A DNA stretch of 64,000 nucleotides from Planctomycetales bacterium (GTDB lineage: Bacteria > Planctomycetota > Planctomycetia > Planctomycetales > Planctomycetaceae), in the NCBI GenBank assembly GCA_028285345.1, contig JANQPT010000012.1:62001-126000 (forward strand), written 5' to 3'. Position 1 is the first letter of the stretch. Every line of letters starts with the position of its first letter. The notes under the pieces were generated by a model. It did no database searches. It had not been told where the DNA came from and was given only the letters and a program-made list of their open reading frames with translations. The translations under genes and the position numbers were made by a program. Shown piece after piece: positions 40,399 to 50,068 of this stretch.

Positions 40399-41439
40399 AT
40401 GCGCATCGTTCAATTTGAATCCCCCCAGGCGGGACGCCGGGTCGGTGTCGTCCAAGACGACACCGTGTACGACGTCACCAGTGTCGAGCCTGAAATGCAG
40501 CGGACCGTCGACTTGTTCGATGCGTCACAAGCGGTTTCGCGATCGCTAAGTGAGCTTGCGCAACACTTAGCGGAGTCCCCGACGGCTGATCAGCTCTCTT
40601 ATGATGAACTATGGGCGGCAGAACCCGGCGGCGCGCAGCCGTTTCTCCGTCCACCGCTCGACGCACCAGATCCGCACCGCTTGCTGATTAGCGGCACCGG
40701 ACTGACGCACACCGGCGGCGGCGCCTCACGAGACAAAATGCATACCGCGGGTAACGACGATGCGCCCAAAACGGATTCCATGAAGATGTTCGACTGGGGC
40801 ATGGAGGGAGGAAAGCCGGCGCCCGGCGAGCGAGGCGTTGCGCCGGAGTGGTTTTATAAGGGCAACGGCCACAACCTGCGCGGCCACCGGCAATCCCTGC
40901 AATTGCCGGCATTTGCTCTGGACGGCGGAGAGGAACCGGAATTGGTTGGCTGCTACCTCATCGACCCCGACGGCAGGCCGCGGCGATTGGGATTCGCGCT
41001 CGCCAATGAGTGGTCGGATCACGCCACCGAAAAGTTGAATTACCTCTATCTCGCTCCCAGCAAATTACGGCAATGCGCCGTCGGACCGGAATTGACCACC
41101 GATCACGATTTCGCCGAGATCCACCTCCGCTGCACCGTCGCCCGCAACGGCGAGGTGATCTACGACAGTGGCGAACTGCTCAGCGGCGAAGAGCACATGT
41201 GCCATTCGTTGGCGAACTGCGAAGACCATCACTTCAAGTACCCGCAACATCGCGTGCCGGGTGACGTGCATCTGCATTTCTTTGGGACGAGTAAATTGTC
41301 GCACAGCACGAGGGATTGGAAGTACCAGGCGGGCGATGTTGTGCGGATTGACGCGCCCGGGTTTTCGTCGTCATTAGAAAACACGATCGAAGCTGGGCCC
41401 GATGAGGACGAACGCGTAACGGAGGTGCTGCCGGCATGA
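40399..41439 (+). CDS. FAH-superfamily protein of the GguC/AraD1 type
   Basis: A 346-residue cytoplasmic protein of the fumarylacetoacetate hydrolase superfamily, closest by pattern to the GguC/AraD1 group involved in sugar-acid breakdown. The ATG at 40399 gives M-R-I-V-Q-F-E; the earlier in-frame ATG at 40363 adds 12 residues without family resemblance. A His-rich region with G-A-S-R-D-K-M-H, the G-V-A-P-E-W-F-Y-K-G segment, P-E-L-T-T-D-H-D-F and the terminal I-D-A-P-G-F region are typical. The family needs a divalent metal (Glu/Asp ligands). Reaction not resolved; a 2-keto-3-deoxy acid is the likely substrate type. Confidence 0.8.
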   Translation: MRIVQFESPQAGRRVGVVQDDTVYDVTSVEPEMQRTVDLFDASQAVSRSLSELAQHLAESPTADQLSYDELWAAEPGGAQPFLRPPLDAPDPHRLLISGTGLTHTGGGASRDKMHTAGNDDAPKTDSMKMFDWGMEGGKPAPGERGVAPEWFYKGNGHNLRGHRQSLQLPAFALDGGEEPELVGCYLIDPDGRPRRLGFALANEWSDHATEKLNYLYLAPSKLRQCAVGPELTTDHDFAEIHLRCTVARNGEVIYDSGELLSGEEHMCHSLANCEDHHFKYPQHRVPGDVHLHFFGTSKLSHSTRDWKYQAGDVVRIDAPGFSSSLENTIEAGPDEDERVTEVLPA

Positions 41440-41456
41440 CGTTGTCACCGGAACAG

Positions 41457-43139
41457 TCACAGGGATCCTCGTGACACCTCATCCGGCGTCGAATGCTGCC
41501 GCATGAACATGCCGCCGGTGAGGCTGCTGACTGAATTGAAACCGCGCTGCATCAGGATGCGGGCCGCGATGTGTGCCCGTTGGCCGATGTGGCACACGGT
41601 CACCGTCGGCCGAGCGGCGTCGAGTTCGCCGGCGCGGTTCCGCAAATCGTGCAAGGGGATATGCGTCGCTCCCGGCAGCCGCATCCGCGCGACTTCCTCG
41701 GGTGAACGGACGTCGACGATTTGTGATTCCGACAAGTCGGCGTCAGTTTCGGTGATCGTCGTGAAGCCGTCGAGGTCGTTGCAGGCGGTGAATGCGGCCA
41801 TGTGGATCGGATCCTTTGCTGCGCCGAATGGCGGCGCGTACGCCAGATCCAAACCCGCCAGATCGCGGACCGTCGCCTGAAAATGGAGCGCCGTCGCGAC
41901 GACGTCGACGCGTTTGTCGATACCCGCCCGGCCGACGACCTGTGCGCCGAGCACTCGTTCCGTGTCGGGTTCGTAGGTCAGTTTGACGATGATCGTCTCC
42001 GCCCCGGGATAGTAGCCCGCGTGGTGTTTGGGAGCCACGATCACCGAACGGTTGGTGACTTCCATGCGGTCCGCAAACTTCTTGCTCAATCCCGTCAGCC
42101 CCGCCGTGACGCCGAACACCCGCACGATTGCCGTCCCCATCGGCGGGATCATCGGGTCGGACTTGCCCGACGCGGCATGCGTGCCCGCGATCCGCCCGGC
42201 GCGATTGGCGGGACCGGCGAGTGGAATCCGCATCGGCTGGTCGAGCACGCCGTGCTGATACTCGACCGCGTCGCCGGCGGCATAGATGTCGGGATGCGAA
42301 GTTTGCAGCACATCATTGACGGCAATCCCGCCGGTAGGGCCCAATTCCAATCCGGCAGACTTGGCCAATTCAATGTTGGGCCGCACGCCGATACCCAGGA
42401 TTACCATGTCGGTCTCGATCGATGCGCCGCTATTGAGCGTCACAACCGTTGCGCGGCCGCTGTCGGCTGTCAAACCGGCGATTCCGTCGCCCAAATGGAG
42501 ATGTACGCCATGCGCCAGCAATTCCTCTGCGACGACGTGCGCCATTTCGGGATCGAGCGGCGGCAGGACTTGCGGCTGCAACTCGACGAGATCCGTCCCA
42601 ATGCCGAGGTGGTGCAACTGCTCGATCATCTCCAAGCCGATGAACCCGGCGCCCACGACAACCGCACTGCGAACATCCTCGCGTTGACTGTACGATTTGA
42701 TGCGGTCGGTATCGCTCAGATTGCGGAGCACGAACACGTTCTCAGAATCGACCCCGTCAATCGGCGGCACAATCGGCGCAGCGCCGGGCGTGAGAATCAG
42801 CCGGTCCCACTTCTGCACCGTCTCCGTCTGTGAATCCAGGGCTTTGACGGTGACCGTTTTCCCATCAGGGTCTATGGCTGTTACTTCGTGCCGCGTGTGG
42901 ACCTCGATGTTGAAGCGGTCGCGGAAAAGTTGCGGCTTGGCGACGAGCAGCTTGTCCCGCTCCTCAATCTCGCCGCCAATGTAATACGGCAGCCCGCAGT
43001 TAGCGAACGAGATATGTTCGTCGCGCTCGTAAATGATAATCCGCGCCGATTCGTTGCACCGCCGCGCCCGAGCCGCCGCACTGGCGCCGCCGGCGACGCC
43101 GCCGATGACGACGATGGTTGTTGAGGGGACTTCCGACAT
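41457..43139 (-). CDS. CoA-disulfide reductase-like flavoprotein fused to a rhodanese domain
   Basis: A 560-residue two-module protein. Residues 1-450 are a pyridine-nucleotide:disulfide oxidoreductase of the CoA-disulfide reductase/NADH oxidase type: FAD motif V-V-I-G-G-V-A-G-G near residue 10, the single redox Cys48 in F-A-N-C-G-L-P-Y-Y, NAD motif V-V-G-A-G-F-I-G-L-E and C-terminal D-I-Y-A-A-G-D-A. Residues about 455-540 are a rhodanese with loop V-C-H-I-G-Q-R, where the Cys is the sulfur carrier. Such fusions reduce CoA-disulfide or persulfides. The ATG at 43139 with GGAGG six nt upstream is used; a GTG three nt earlier is also possible. Monocistronic. Confidence 0.9.
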   Translation of the reverse strand: MSEVPSTTIVVIGGVAGGASAAARARRCNESARIIIYERDEHISFANCGLPYYIGGEIEERDKLLVAKPQLFRDRFNIEVHTRHEVTAIDPDGKTVTVKALDSQTETVQKWDRLILTPGAAPIVPPIDGVDSENVFVLRNLSDTDRIKSYSQREDVRSAVVVGAGFIGLEMIEQLHHLGIGTDLVELQPQVLPPLDPEMAHVVAEELLAHGVHLHLGDGIAGLTADSGRATVVTLNSGASIETDMVILGIGVRPNIELAKSAGLELGPTGGIAVNDVLQTSHPDIYAAGDAVEYQHGVLDQPMRIPLAGPANRAGRIAGTHAASGKSDPMIPPMGTAIVRVFGVTAGLTGLSKKFADRMEVTNRSVIVAPKHHAGYYPGAETIIVKLTYEPDTERVLGAQVVGRAGIDKRVDVVATALHFQATVRDLAGLDLAYAPPFGAAKDPIHMAAFTACNDLDGFTTITETDADLSESQIVDVRSPEEVARMRLPGATHIPLHDLRNRAGELDAARPTVTVCHIGQRAHIAARILMQRGFNSVSSLTGGMFMRQHSTPDEVSRGSL

Positions 43140-43596
43140 CACTGACCTCCTCGAGATTTAAAAGTTCTCAAATGTAGAACGAATACCCTGAAGGGGTATT
43201 TCATCGTAGCCCAGGGTCAGCGGCGGAGCCGCGCCACCCTGGGATCGAAAGCCCAGATTAAACTGAACCCTGTAGGGGTTCCACAATTCGAATACTGTCG
43301 AACACCCAGCGTACGGCGTGTGTGCAACCCCGTCAGGGTTGAGTGTTGTTTTCGCCCGGCAGCCCAGGGTGCGCTCACTCCGTTCGCGACCCTGGGCTAG
43401 CTTGTCAGACGCCTTCGGCGTATTCGTCCCTGCTCAAGGACGTCGTCTCGACAACTCGGATGATCACGCCGATTCAATGCTGCGTGGCACCCCCATTCCT
43501 CCATCGATTGACCTTCGCGGAGGTGATTCTAATCAGAAGCTGCAACTGCGGTCGGTCGGTCAACCTGCCAGACCTGATGCCCCGACTGCAAGTGTG
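43140..43596. other. non-coding region upstream of the groEL cluster, with cccagggt-type hairpins
   Basis: No credible gene. 43210-43243 has cccagggt and accctggg arms around cagcggcggagccgcgcc; a second such pair, agcccagggt and accctgggct, is at 43371-43398. Between them ccctgaaggg, ccctgtaggg and ccccgtcaggg words recur. This looks like patchwork intergenic repeat DNA. The promoter region proper starts at 43597. Confidence 0.6.
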
Positions 43597-43615
43597 AACT
43601 GCCAACTTGGCAGTT
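43597..43615. promoter_or_regulatory. 19-bp palindrome, probable activator binding site for groEL
   Basis: aactgccaa-c-ttggcagtt is an exact inverted repeat with a 1-nt centre. Its centre is about 83 nt upstream of the -24 element of the sigma-54 promoter, the distance expected of an enhancer site for a bacterial enhancer-binding protein. A half-site like it, aacctgcca, is at 43562-43570. Confidence 0.65.
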
Positions 43616-43687
43616 ACAAAATTGGACCAACAAACGCGGTTTTCCGCAACATCAAACCACAAAAAACGTTACAGCATTCGCCCTGAT

Positions 43688-43703
43688 TGGCACGACGCTT
43701 GCT
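43688..43703 (+). promoter_or_regulatory. sigma-54 (-24/-12) promoter of the groEL operon
   Basis: Sequence tggcacgacgcttgct: TGGCAC, then five nt, then TTGCT. The GG (43689-43690) and GC (43701-43702) are separated by exactly 10 nt, which is the strict spacing of sigma-54 promoters. The predicted transcript start is near 43714, giving a 5' UTR of about 160 nt ahead of groEL1. No CIRCE inverted repeat and no good sigma-70-type promoter was seen in this stretch. Confidence 0.8.
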
Positions 43704-43876
43704 TTGGGTTGCGGCAATGCGGATTCTGCGCTCGTCGATCACCGGATCGACAGTTTTGGAGATTGAAATCGCCGCGAGACGCTGCTTTCACGCGTCCCGG
43801 CATCAAAAAATCGATCGGTAAGTCCCCTAGGACATAATCACAGCCATCGGAAATAGGCCTGAAGTGAGGAGAAACT

Positions 43877-45598
43877 GTGGCAAAGTTGATGACCTTTGAT
43901 GAAGACGCTCGCGGGAACCTGTTGGCGGGCGTCGGCAAGTTGGCAAGAGCAGTCGGTAGTACCCTCGGCCCCCGCGGTCGCAACGCCGTCCTCGACAAAG
44001 GCTGGGGCAGTCCCAAGGTCACAAAGGACGGTGTGACGGTGGCTGAAGACGTCGAACTGGAAGACCCGTTTGAAAACATGGGCGTTCAGTTGGTCAAAGA
44101 GGCCGCCTCAAAAACCAGCGACGTCGCCGGCGACGGCACGACGACCGCAACAATTCTCTCCGAGGCGATCTTTAAGGAAGGCCTGAAGTTCATCGCCGCC
44201 GGTGCCGATCCCATGTCGCTGAGCCGAGGCATCCACAAGGCGGTCGACGCAGTGGTGGAAGCGCTCAAAAAGCTCTCGAAGCCGGTGGAAGGCAAGGACA
44301 AGAAGTCGATCGAACGCGTGGCGACGATCGCAGGCAACAACACCACTGAAATCGGCCAGATTCTGGCCAACGCACTGATGAAAGTCGGTGCCGACGGCGT
44401 GATCACCGTCGAAGAGGGCCGCCACGTTTCTACTGAAGTGGAGTTGGTCGAGGGAATGCAATTCGAGCGGGGCTACCTCTCGCCGCATTTCGTCACTGAC
44501 CAAGACGAACAAGAGTGCGTGCTCGAGAACTGCAAGATTTTGATCTACGAAGAGAAGATCAGCTCTGCGAAAGACCTCGTTCCGGTGCTCGAAGCGGTCT
44601 CGAAAGCGAACGTTCCGCTGCTGATCATCGCCGAGGACATCGAAGGCGAAGCACTGGCGACATTGGTGGTCAACAAACTTCGCGGAATCTTGAACATCGC
44701 TGCGGTGAAAGCACCCGGTTACGGCGACCGCCGCAAAGCTCAGTTAGAAGACATTGCCGTGCTGACCGGCGGAAAGGCAATCTTTAAAGATCTCGGTGTC
44801 AAGCTGGAAAATGTCCAGCTCAGCGATCTGGGAAGCGCCAAAAAGATTCGCATCGACGCTGAAAATACGACGATCGTTAAGGGCGCAGGCAAGAAGGATG
44901 CTATTGAGGGCCGCGCAGAACAGATTCGCCGCGAGATCGGCGAGACGGACAGCGAGTACGACCGCGAAAAACTGCAGGAGCGGTTGGCCAAACTGGCCGG
45001 TGGAGTGGCTCAAATCAACGTGGGAGCCGCGACAGAAACGGCCATGAAGGAACGTAAGGACCTCATCGACGACGCACTCGCAGCAACGCGAGCCGCGATA
45101 GAAGAAGGTGTGGTGCCCGGCGGCGGGGTGGCCCTCGTCCGCTGTGCCAAAGCGATCGAGGACCTGAAGTTGAAGGGCGACCAAGCCCACGGAGCCGACA
45201 TCGTCAAAAACGTGCTGGATATTCCGGTTCGCAGAATCGCGGAGAATGCCGGTGTGGAAGGCGCCGTCGTTGCGAACAATGTTCGCAAGCTCAAGGCAAA
45301 GTCGGAAGGTTACGACGCACTCAAAGATCGCTATGGCGACATGTTTGAGTTCGGCATCGTTGATCCGACCAAAGTGACAAGAATCGCACTGCAAAACGCG
45401 GCCAGCGTGGCGTGTCTGCTGCTGACGACCGAAGCGGTCGTCGTCGACGAACCGGCCGAAGAGGAGGACGACCACCACCACGACCATGACCACGGCATGG
45501 GTGGAATGGGAGGCATGGGAGGGATGGGAGGCATGGGCGGCGGAATGCCCGGCATGGGAGGAATGGGCGGCATGGGTGGAATGCCCGGCATGATGTAA
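43877..45598 (+). CDS. groEL: 60-kDa chaperonin GroEL, copy 1 (His-rich, GGM tail)
   Basis: A 573-residue group I chaperonin that folds proteins in an ATP-driven cage with GroES. The start is GTG at 43877 with GAGGAG at 5-6 nt. The nucleotide-binding segment [11 protein letters not shown] and A-G-D-G-T-T-T-A-T are intact. The C-terminus is unusual: an acidic, His-rich stretch ([12 protein letters not shown]) leads into a long Gly-Gly-Met repeat tail of some 30 residues ending in M-M. The GGM tail is typical of the main GroEL that lines the cage; the His stretch could bind metal. First gene of the operon under the sigma-54 promoter, followed by groES. Confidence 0.97.
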   Translation: MAKLMTFDEDARGNLLAGVGKLARAVGSTLGPRGRNAVLDKGWGSPKVTKDGVTVAEDVELEDPFENMGVQLVKEAASKTSDVAGDGTTTATILSEAIFKEGLKFIAAGADPMSLSRGIHKAVDAVVEALKKLSKPVEGKDKKSIERVATIAGNNTTEIGQILANALMKVGADGVITVEEGRHVSTEVELVEGMQFERGYLSPHFVTDQDEQECVLENCKILIYEEKISSAKDLVPVLEAVSKANVPLLIIAEDIEGEALATLVVNKLRGILNIAAVKAPGYGDRRKAQLEDIAVLTGGKAIFKDLGVKLENVQLSDLGSAKKIRIDAENTTIVKGAGKKDAIEGRAEQIRREIGETDSEYDREKLQERLAKLAGGVAQINVGAATETAMKERKDLIDDALAATRAAIEEGVVPGGGVALVRCAKAIEDLKLKGDQAHGADIVKNVLDIPVRRIAENAGVEGAVVANNVRKLKAKSEGYDALKDRYGDMFEFGIVDPTKVTRIALQNAASVACLLLTTEAVVVDEPAEEEDDHHHDHDHGMGGMGGMGGMGGMGGGMPGMGGMGGMGGMPGMM

Positions 45599-45628
45599 GC
45601 CGTCGAATCAATTGATTTCATGGCTGCT

Positions 45629-45658
45629 GCCGGGGTCACGCAATCGAGCCACCCCGGC
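45629..45658. other. hairpin between groEL1 and groES
   Basis: Arms gccggggt (45629-45636) and accccggc (45651-45658) with a 14-nt loop, in the 129-nt spacer between the two genes. No T tract, so it is more likely an mRNA stability or processing element than a terminator. Confidence 0.45.
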
Positions 45659-45727
45659 GGCGGATCGCGGATAAACGACTTGGCAACAACGAGAACCTAA
45701 GCGAACGGATTTTGGAGCAAGTACAAG

Positions 45728-46018
45728 ATGCAGTTGAAACCTTTGGACGATCGGGTCGTCGTGCGGATTACGGAAGCGGAAACCACAACAGCCGGCGGCA
45801 TCGTGCTGCCCGACGCGGCCCAAGAAAAGCCACAACGCGGTGAAGTGATTGCCGTGGGCCCCGGCCGACTGCTCGAATCGGGTGAACGGGCCGAACTGAG
45901 CGTGGCGGTCGGCGATCAAGTGCTGTTCGGAAAGTACGGCGGAACCGACATCGAAGTCGACGGCGAAGAAGTCATGGTCCTCCGCGAAAGCGACGTGCTG
46001 GCGAAGATCGTCAGCTAA
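45728..46018 (+). CDS. groES: 10-kDa co-chaperonin GroES
   Basis: A 96-residue co-chaperonin that caps GroEL. The start [12 protein letters not shown] is conserved, and the mobile loop that binds GroEL is seen as T-T-A-G-G-I-V-L-P near residues 21-29. The dome end and final strands ([19 protein letters not shown]) are complete. It lies between the two groEL genes, 129 nt after groEL1 and 59 nt before groEL2, an uncommon order. Confidence 0.97.
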   Translation: MQLKPLDDRVVVRITEAETTTAGGIVLPDAAQEKPQRGEVIAVGPGRLLESGERAELSVAVGDQVLFGKYGGTDIEVDGEEVMVLRESDVLAKIVS

Positions 46019-46077
46019 TTCCGGCGGATTCTTCCGAAAGCACACATTTCCACACACCCCACGAGGAGTGAGACAGC

Positions 46078-47694
46078 GTGGCAAAACAATTACTTTTTGA
46101 TGAACGTGCGCAGCTGAAGCTGCAGCGTGGCGTGAAGACGCTGGCGGACACCGTCGCGGTCACCATGGGGCCGACCGGCCGCAATGTGGTGATCGACAAG
46201 AGCTTCGGCAATCCCGTCGTCACCAAAGACGGCGTGACCGTCAGCAAAGAGATCGAACTGAGCGACCCGTTTGAACATATGGGCGCCAAACTGGTCAATG
46301 AAGTGGCGACCAAGACCAGCGACATTGCCGGCGACGGTACCACCACGGCGACCGTGATTGCCCGCGCCGTCTTCGAGGCGGGGCTGCGGGGCATTACCTT
46401 GGGCGCCAACCCGATGATTGTCCGTCGCGGAATTGAGTTGGCAACCGAAGCGGTCTTAGAGTACTTCGCCGAAGCATCAAAAGCGGTTTCCAGCAAAGAA
46501 GAAATCGCCCAAGTCGGCGCGATTTCGGCCAACAACGACCGGCCGGTGGGTGATCTGATCGCCGATGCGATGGAACAGGTCGGACGCGACGGCGTGATTA
46601 CGGTCGAAGAAGGAAAAGGGAACGAGACCACGCTCAACTTGGCCGAGGGGATGCAGTTCGACAAGGGATACATTTCACCCTACTTCGTCAACGACCCCGA
46701 AACGATGAAAGTGGTCATGGAAGACTGCTACATCCTGCTGTTTGAAAAGAAGATTTCCAACTTGCGGGATCTCGTCCCGCTGCTGGAGAAGATTTCACAG
46801 TCGTCCAAGCCGCTATTGATCATCGCCGAAGACGTCGACGGCGAGGCGTTGACCGCCTTGGTGGTCAATCGCCTGCGGGGCGTCTTGAACGTGGCCGCTG
46901 TCAAAGCCCCCGGTTTCGGCGACCGCCGCAAAGCAATGTTGGCTGACATGGCGGTCCTCACCGGCGGAACGCTGATTTCCGAAGACCTCGGCATTTCCTT
47001 GGAGTCGGTGGAACTGCAGCAACTCGGCCGCTGCAAAAAGATCGAAATCGACAAGGACTCGACGACGCTGATCGAAGGGGGCGGGGATACTGACGCGATT
47101 CAAACTCGCGTGCAACAGATTCGCACCCAGATCGAGAACACCGACAGTGAGTACGATCGCGAGAAGTTCCAAGAACGTCTTGCCAAGATGACCGGCGGCG
47201 TGGCAATTATTTCCGTGGGAGCTGCCACTGAAGCCGAAATGAAGCAAACCAAAGCTCGCATGGAAGACGCGTTGCACGCCACGCGGGCAGCGGTCGAAGA
47301 GGGGATTCTTCCCGGCGGCGGCGTCGCCTACCTGCGGGCAATCGAAGCGGCAAAGAGCGTCAAAGCCAAAGGGGACGAGAAAATCGGCGTCGAGATCGTG
47401 GCCAAGGCGCTGCAAGCGCCGATTCGCCAGATCGCTGAGAATTGCGGTCAGGACGGCTCGGTCATCGCGGACGAAGTCCTCAACAAGGGCAAGAACATCG
47501 GCTACGACGCACAGGCGGGCGAGTACGTCGACATGTACAAGGCGGGTATTATCGATCCCACAAAGGTCGTCCGCAGCGCGGTGCAGAATGCCACCTCAAT
47601 CGCCGGCTTGATGCTGACGACCGAAGTCTTGGTCACACGCACCGACGATCTCGAGGGCGGCGAGAAAGCAACCGTCGAGGGAAGCATTCGCTAG
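46078..47694 (+). CDS. groEL: 60-kDa chaperonin GroEL, copy 2 (no GGM tail)
   Basis: A 538-residue second GroEL in the same operon. It starts at GTG 46078 with GAGGAG 10 nt upstream. ATP-binding ([19 protein letters not shown]) and substrate regions are intact, but the chain stops after [12 protein letters not shown], without any GGM repeat. It is clearly diverged from copy 1 throughout. Loss of the GGM tail suggests a different substrate set or a role outside the standard cage. Followed by a hairpin terminator at 47729. Confidence 0.95.
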   Translation: MAKQLLFDERAQLKLQRGVKTLADTVAVTMGPTGRNVVIDKSFGNPVVTKDGVTVSKEIELSDPFEHMGAKLVNEVATKTSDIAGDGTTTATVIARAVFEAGLRGITLGANPMIVRRGIELATEAVLEYFAEASKAVSSKEEIAQVGAISANNDRPVGDLIADAMEQVGRDGVITVEEGKGNETTLNLAEGMQFDKGYISPYFVNDPETMKVVMEDCYILLFEKKISNLRDLVPLLEKISQSSKPLLIIAEDVDGEALTALVVNRLRGVLNVAAVKAPGFGDRRKAMLADMAVLTGGTLISEDLGISLESVELQQLGRCKKIEIDKDSTTLIEGGGDTDAIQTRVQQIRTQIENTDSEYDREKFQERLAKMTGGVAIISVGAATEAEMKQTKARMEDALHATRAAVEEGILPGGGVAYLRAIEAAKSVKAKGDEKIGVEIVAKALQAPIRQIAENCGQDGSVIADEVLNKGKNIGYDAQAGEYVDMYKAGIIDPTKVVRSAVQNATSIAGLMLTTEVLVTRTDDLEGGEKATVEGSIR

Positions 47695-47728
47695 TCGAAA
47701 GCCTTCTCGCTACAACCCATATTATCGG

Positions 47729-47753
47729 ACGGGCCACCTTCGGGGTGGCCCGT
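47729..47753 (+). terminator. hairpin after groEL2
   Basis: Arms acgggccacc (47729-47738) and ggtggcccgt (47744-47753) with a ttcgg loop, followed by ttcgcg. A strong stem with only a short T run, so termination may be partial, leaving dnaJ under its own or read-through transcription. Confidence 0.65.
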
Positions 47754-47944
47754 TTCGCGAAATGAACTATATTCGGCATATTCAGCAGCGGATCCGGGCG
47801 GCAGAGAATACAACTCCTCCTCGAATCCCTGTCACTCAAGCGGATATGCAGTCGACGACCGATAACTGTTCATGCAGGTTGTGTGTTAAAGCCGGTCGAT
47901 CACGGGCGCGACACGCGGCCGATTCTTAAAATGCAGTGAAAACC

Positions 47945-49096
47945 ATGGCGGCGATGGCGACAAAACGCGACTACTATGAGATCCTCGGCGTGGCGAAGGA
48001 TGCAGGCGCCGATGAAATCAAGAAAGCCTATCGCAAGCAAGCGCTGACGAACCATCCCGACCGCAACCCGGGTGACGAAGAGGCGGTTGAGCGGTTTAAG
48101 GAAGCGGCTGAAGCGTTTGAAGTGTTGGGTGATCAGGAGAAGCGCGCACGGTATGACCGCTACGGACACGCCGGCGTGCAAGGCCTCGGCGGCGGCGGGG
48201 CCGGGTTCACGGACATCAACGACATCTTCGATTCGTTCGGCGACTTGCTCGGCGGCATCTTCGGCGGATCGCGCGGCGGAACGCGCAATCGAAATCGGGC
48301 GACCCGCGGCCGAAGCCTGCAGTCGGAGGTTACGATTTCGCTGCTGGAAGCGGCCCGCGGCTGCACGCGTGACTTGGAAGTTCGCCGCCAGGAAAACTGC
48401 GACACCTGCAGCGGCTCAGGCGCGAAACCGGGATCAATCGCGCAGCCCTGCGACTATTGCGGCGGCCGCGGCCAAGTTGTGCAGTCGCAAGGGTTCTTTC
48501 GCATTCAGACCAATTGCCCGGCGTGCAACGGCGACGGGGTCGTCGTCCGCGATAAGTGCGGCTCCTGCGGCGGAACCGGCCGAGACGCCCGTAAGGTGCA
48601 ATTGGAAGTGAAGATCCCGCCGGGAGTCGACAGCGACATGCAGCTTTGCCTGCGGGGCGAAGGCGAACCGGGAACGATGGGTGGACCACGGGGCGATCTG
48701 TACGTTGACATCACGGTCAAAGAGCACCGGCTCTTCCGCCGCGAAGGAAATCACCTCAGGTGCCACGTTCCCATGACGTACTCTCAGGCCGCATTGGGCG
48801 CCAAGATCGAAGTCCCCATTCTTAGTGGAAAACATGAGTTGGATGTTCCCCCAGGCACTCAGCCCGGTGAGGTATTTCGTCTCCGCGGGAAGGGGATGCC
48901 CGATCCACATGGACGCGGCAGCGGTGACCTGTTTGTGGAGATCCAAGTCGACGTGCCCAAAAAACTCACCGAGCGTCAAGAAGAGCTGATTCGCGAGTTG
49001 GCGGAGTTGGAGGACGTTCACGTCAGCCCGCATCGCAAGTCGTTCTTCGAAACGCTGAAGGATTACTTTACCGGCGACGATGAGGAGGAGGGTTGA
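47945..49096 (+). CDS. dnaJ: chaperone DnaJ (Hsp40, type A)
   Basis: A J-protein of about 383 residues that delivers clients to DnaK and stimulates its ATPase. In order: J domain with the H-P-D tripeptide (N-H-P-D-R-N), Gly/Phe-type linker rich in Gly (G-G-I-F-G-G), the zinc domain with four C-x-x-C-x-G-x-G modules ([32 protein letters not shown]), and two C-terminal client-binding domains. Three in-frame starts are close together (47936, 47945, 47954); the ribosome site is poor for all. dnaK is not in the window. Confidence 0.95.
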   Translation: MAAMATKRDYYEILGVAKDAGADEIKKAYRKQALTNHPDRNPGDEEAVERFKEAAEAFEVLGDQEKRARYDRYGHAGVQGLGGGGAGFTDINDIFDSFGDLLGGIFGGSRGGTRNRNRATRGRSLQSEVTISLLEAARGCTRDLEVRRQENCDTCSGSGAKPGSIAQPCDYCGGRGQVVQSQGFFRIQTNCPACNGDGVVVRDKCGSCGGTGRDARKVQLEVKIPPGVDSDMQLCLRGEGEPGTMGGPRGDLYVDITVKEHRLFRREGNHLRCHVPMTYSQAALGAKIEVPILSGKHELDVPPGTQPGEVFRLRGKGMPDPHGRGSGDLFVEIQVDVPKKLTERQEELIRELAELEDVHVSPHRKSFFETLKDYFTGDDEEEG

Positions 49097-49339
49097 GGCT
49101 GGAGGCTTGAGGGTTGAGGTTTGGCCCCATGAAAGTCATTCCTGTGGCCGGACGCGGATTGATCGATGGCGCGTTTTCCGTGGTCAGGTCAGCAATCGTT
49201 AATTGAACGGCCGACCTTCGACAAACCTGTTTGGCAACGTCCAAGTAACCAACCAAATAGATAAGACGTGCCTGACCCACGACAACTGACGGTCAAGAGT
49301 CTTTCCTCCAGCCTACAGCCTCAAGTCTCAAGCCTAACA
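49092..49339. repeat. clusters of repeated ggcttgagg / cctcaagcc words around the dnaJ-grpE spacer
   Basis: 49092-49122 carries ggctggaggcttgagggttg and 49305-49339 carries cctacagcctcaagtctcaa, inverted relative to each other. They flank 180 nt of unremarkable sequence. The same words recur at 49967-50052, at 51923-52001 and, in one direction, at 16132-16160. Confidence 0.55.
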
Positions 49340-49356
49340 CAAGGGATATTGGTCTC

Positions 49357-49947
49357 GTGGCAGACAAAGGTAATAAGAAACAGCAGAAGCACGAACCTGA
49401 GTCGGGCGTCGATGTTGCGGAGCAACTCGCATCAGACGGCGCGCAGGCCGGTGCGGCAACCGATCCGCAGACGGCGCAGACATTGGAAGAACAACTGGCG
49501 GCGGCGGTCGCTGAGCGAGACGCCAATCTGGATCGCTGGCAACGTGCGGAAGCGGAGTGCGAAAATGTCCGCAAACGGATGCGGCGCGAGTTGGACGATG
49601 TGCGCAGGTACGAGGCGCTGGGAATCGCCCGTGATATCTTGCCCGTACTCGATAACCTGGGCCGGGCGATCGAAGCGGCCAGCCAAACGCATAATCTCGA
49701 CCAATTGGTGGAGGGCGTGCAACTTGTGGCGCGGCAGATTCAGGATGTGTTGGCCAAACACCAAGTGGTGGCGATTGACGCCAAGGAGCAGCCCTTCGAC
49801 TCCGAACGTCACGAAGCCGTCCAACAGATTCCCTCCGCCGACCATCCGCCCATGACGGTGGTCGAGGAATTGGAGCGAGGATTTACGTTACACGATCGAT
49901 TGGTCAGGCCGAGTAAAGTGATCGTCTCCAAGGCGCCCGAAGAGTGA
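49357..49947 (+). CDS. grpE: nucleotide-exchange factor GrpE
   Basis: A 196-residue GrpE that releases ADP from DnaK. Start GTG at 49357 with AAGGGATA upstream. An acidic, low-complexity N-terminus leads into the long coiled-coil helix (about residues 44-95, with A-E-C-E-N-V-R-K-R-M-R-R-E), then the four-helix bundle region and the beta-domain with V-V-A-I-D-A-K and Q-P-F-D-x-x-x-H-E-A-V, ending in G-F-x-L-H-D-R-L-V-R-P-S-K-V-I-V. Placed after dnaJ, so the Hsp70 co-chaperones stand together downstream of the chaperonins. Confidence 0.93.
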   Translation: MADKGNKKQQKHEPESGVDVAEQLASDGAQAGAATDPQTAQTLEEQLAAAVAERDANLDRWQRAEAECENVRKRMRRELDDVRRYEALGIARDILPVLDNLGRAIEAASQTHNLDQLVEGVQLVARQIQDVLAKHQVVAIDAKEQPFDSERHEAVQQIPSADHPPMTVVEELERGFTLHDRLVRPSKVIVSKAPEE

Positions 49948-49966
49948 ACAGTGTAGAATGGCTTTG

Positions 49967-50052
49967 TTAGGCATTAGGTTTTAGGCATTAGGCTTAAGCG
50001 GTCGCCGATGTTGCCTTTACCTACAGCCTCAAGCCTAACACCCAAAGCCTAA
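49967..50052. repeat. taggcatta / aagcctaa word cluster between grpE and the FmdB-type gene
   Basis: ttaggcattaggttttaggc at the left and cctacagcctcaagcctaac at the right, in inverted relation. No gene. Part of the same repeat type as 49092-49339 and 51923-52001. Confidence 0.55.
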
Positions 50053-50068
50053 TAAAAAAGGAAACGGC

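Noticed and set aside
41802-42833. 343-residue plus-strand frame opposite the flavoprotein gene
   Set aside because: Antisense to the CoA-disulfide reductase-like gene; no domain visible.
43597-43876. CIRCE element for HrcA control of groEL
   Set aside because: No TTAGCACTC-N9-GAGTGCTAA-like repeat found; the palindrome at 43597 has a different sequence and position.
45490-45598. Tandem DNA repeat at the end of groEL1
   Set aside because: It is the coding sequence of the GGM tail, a known protein feature, not a CRISPR or mobile repeat.
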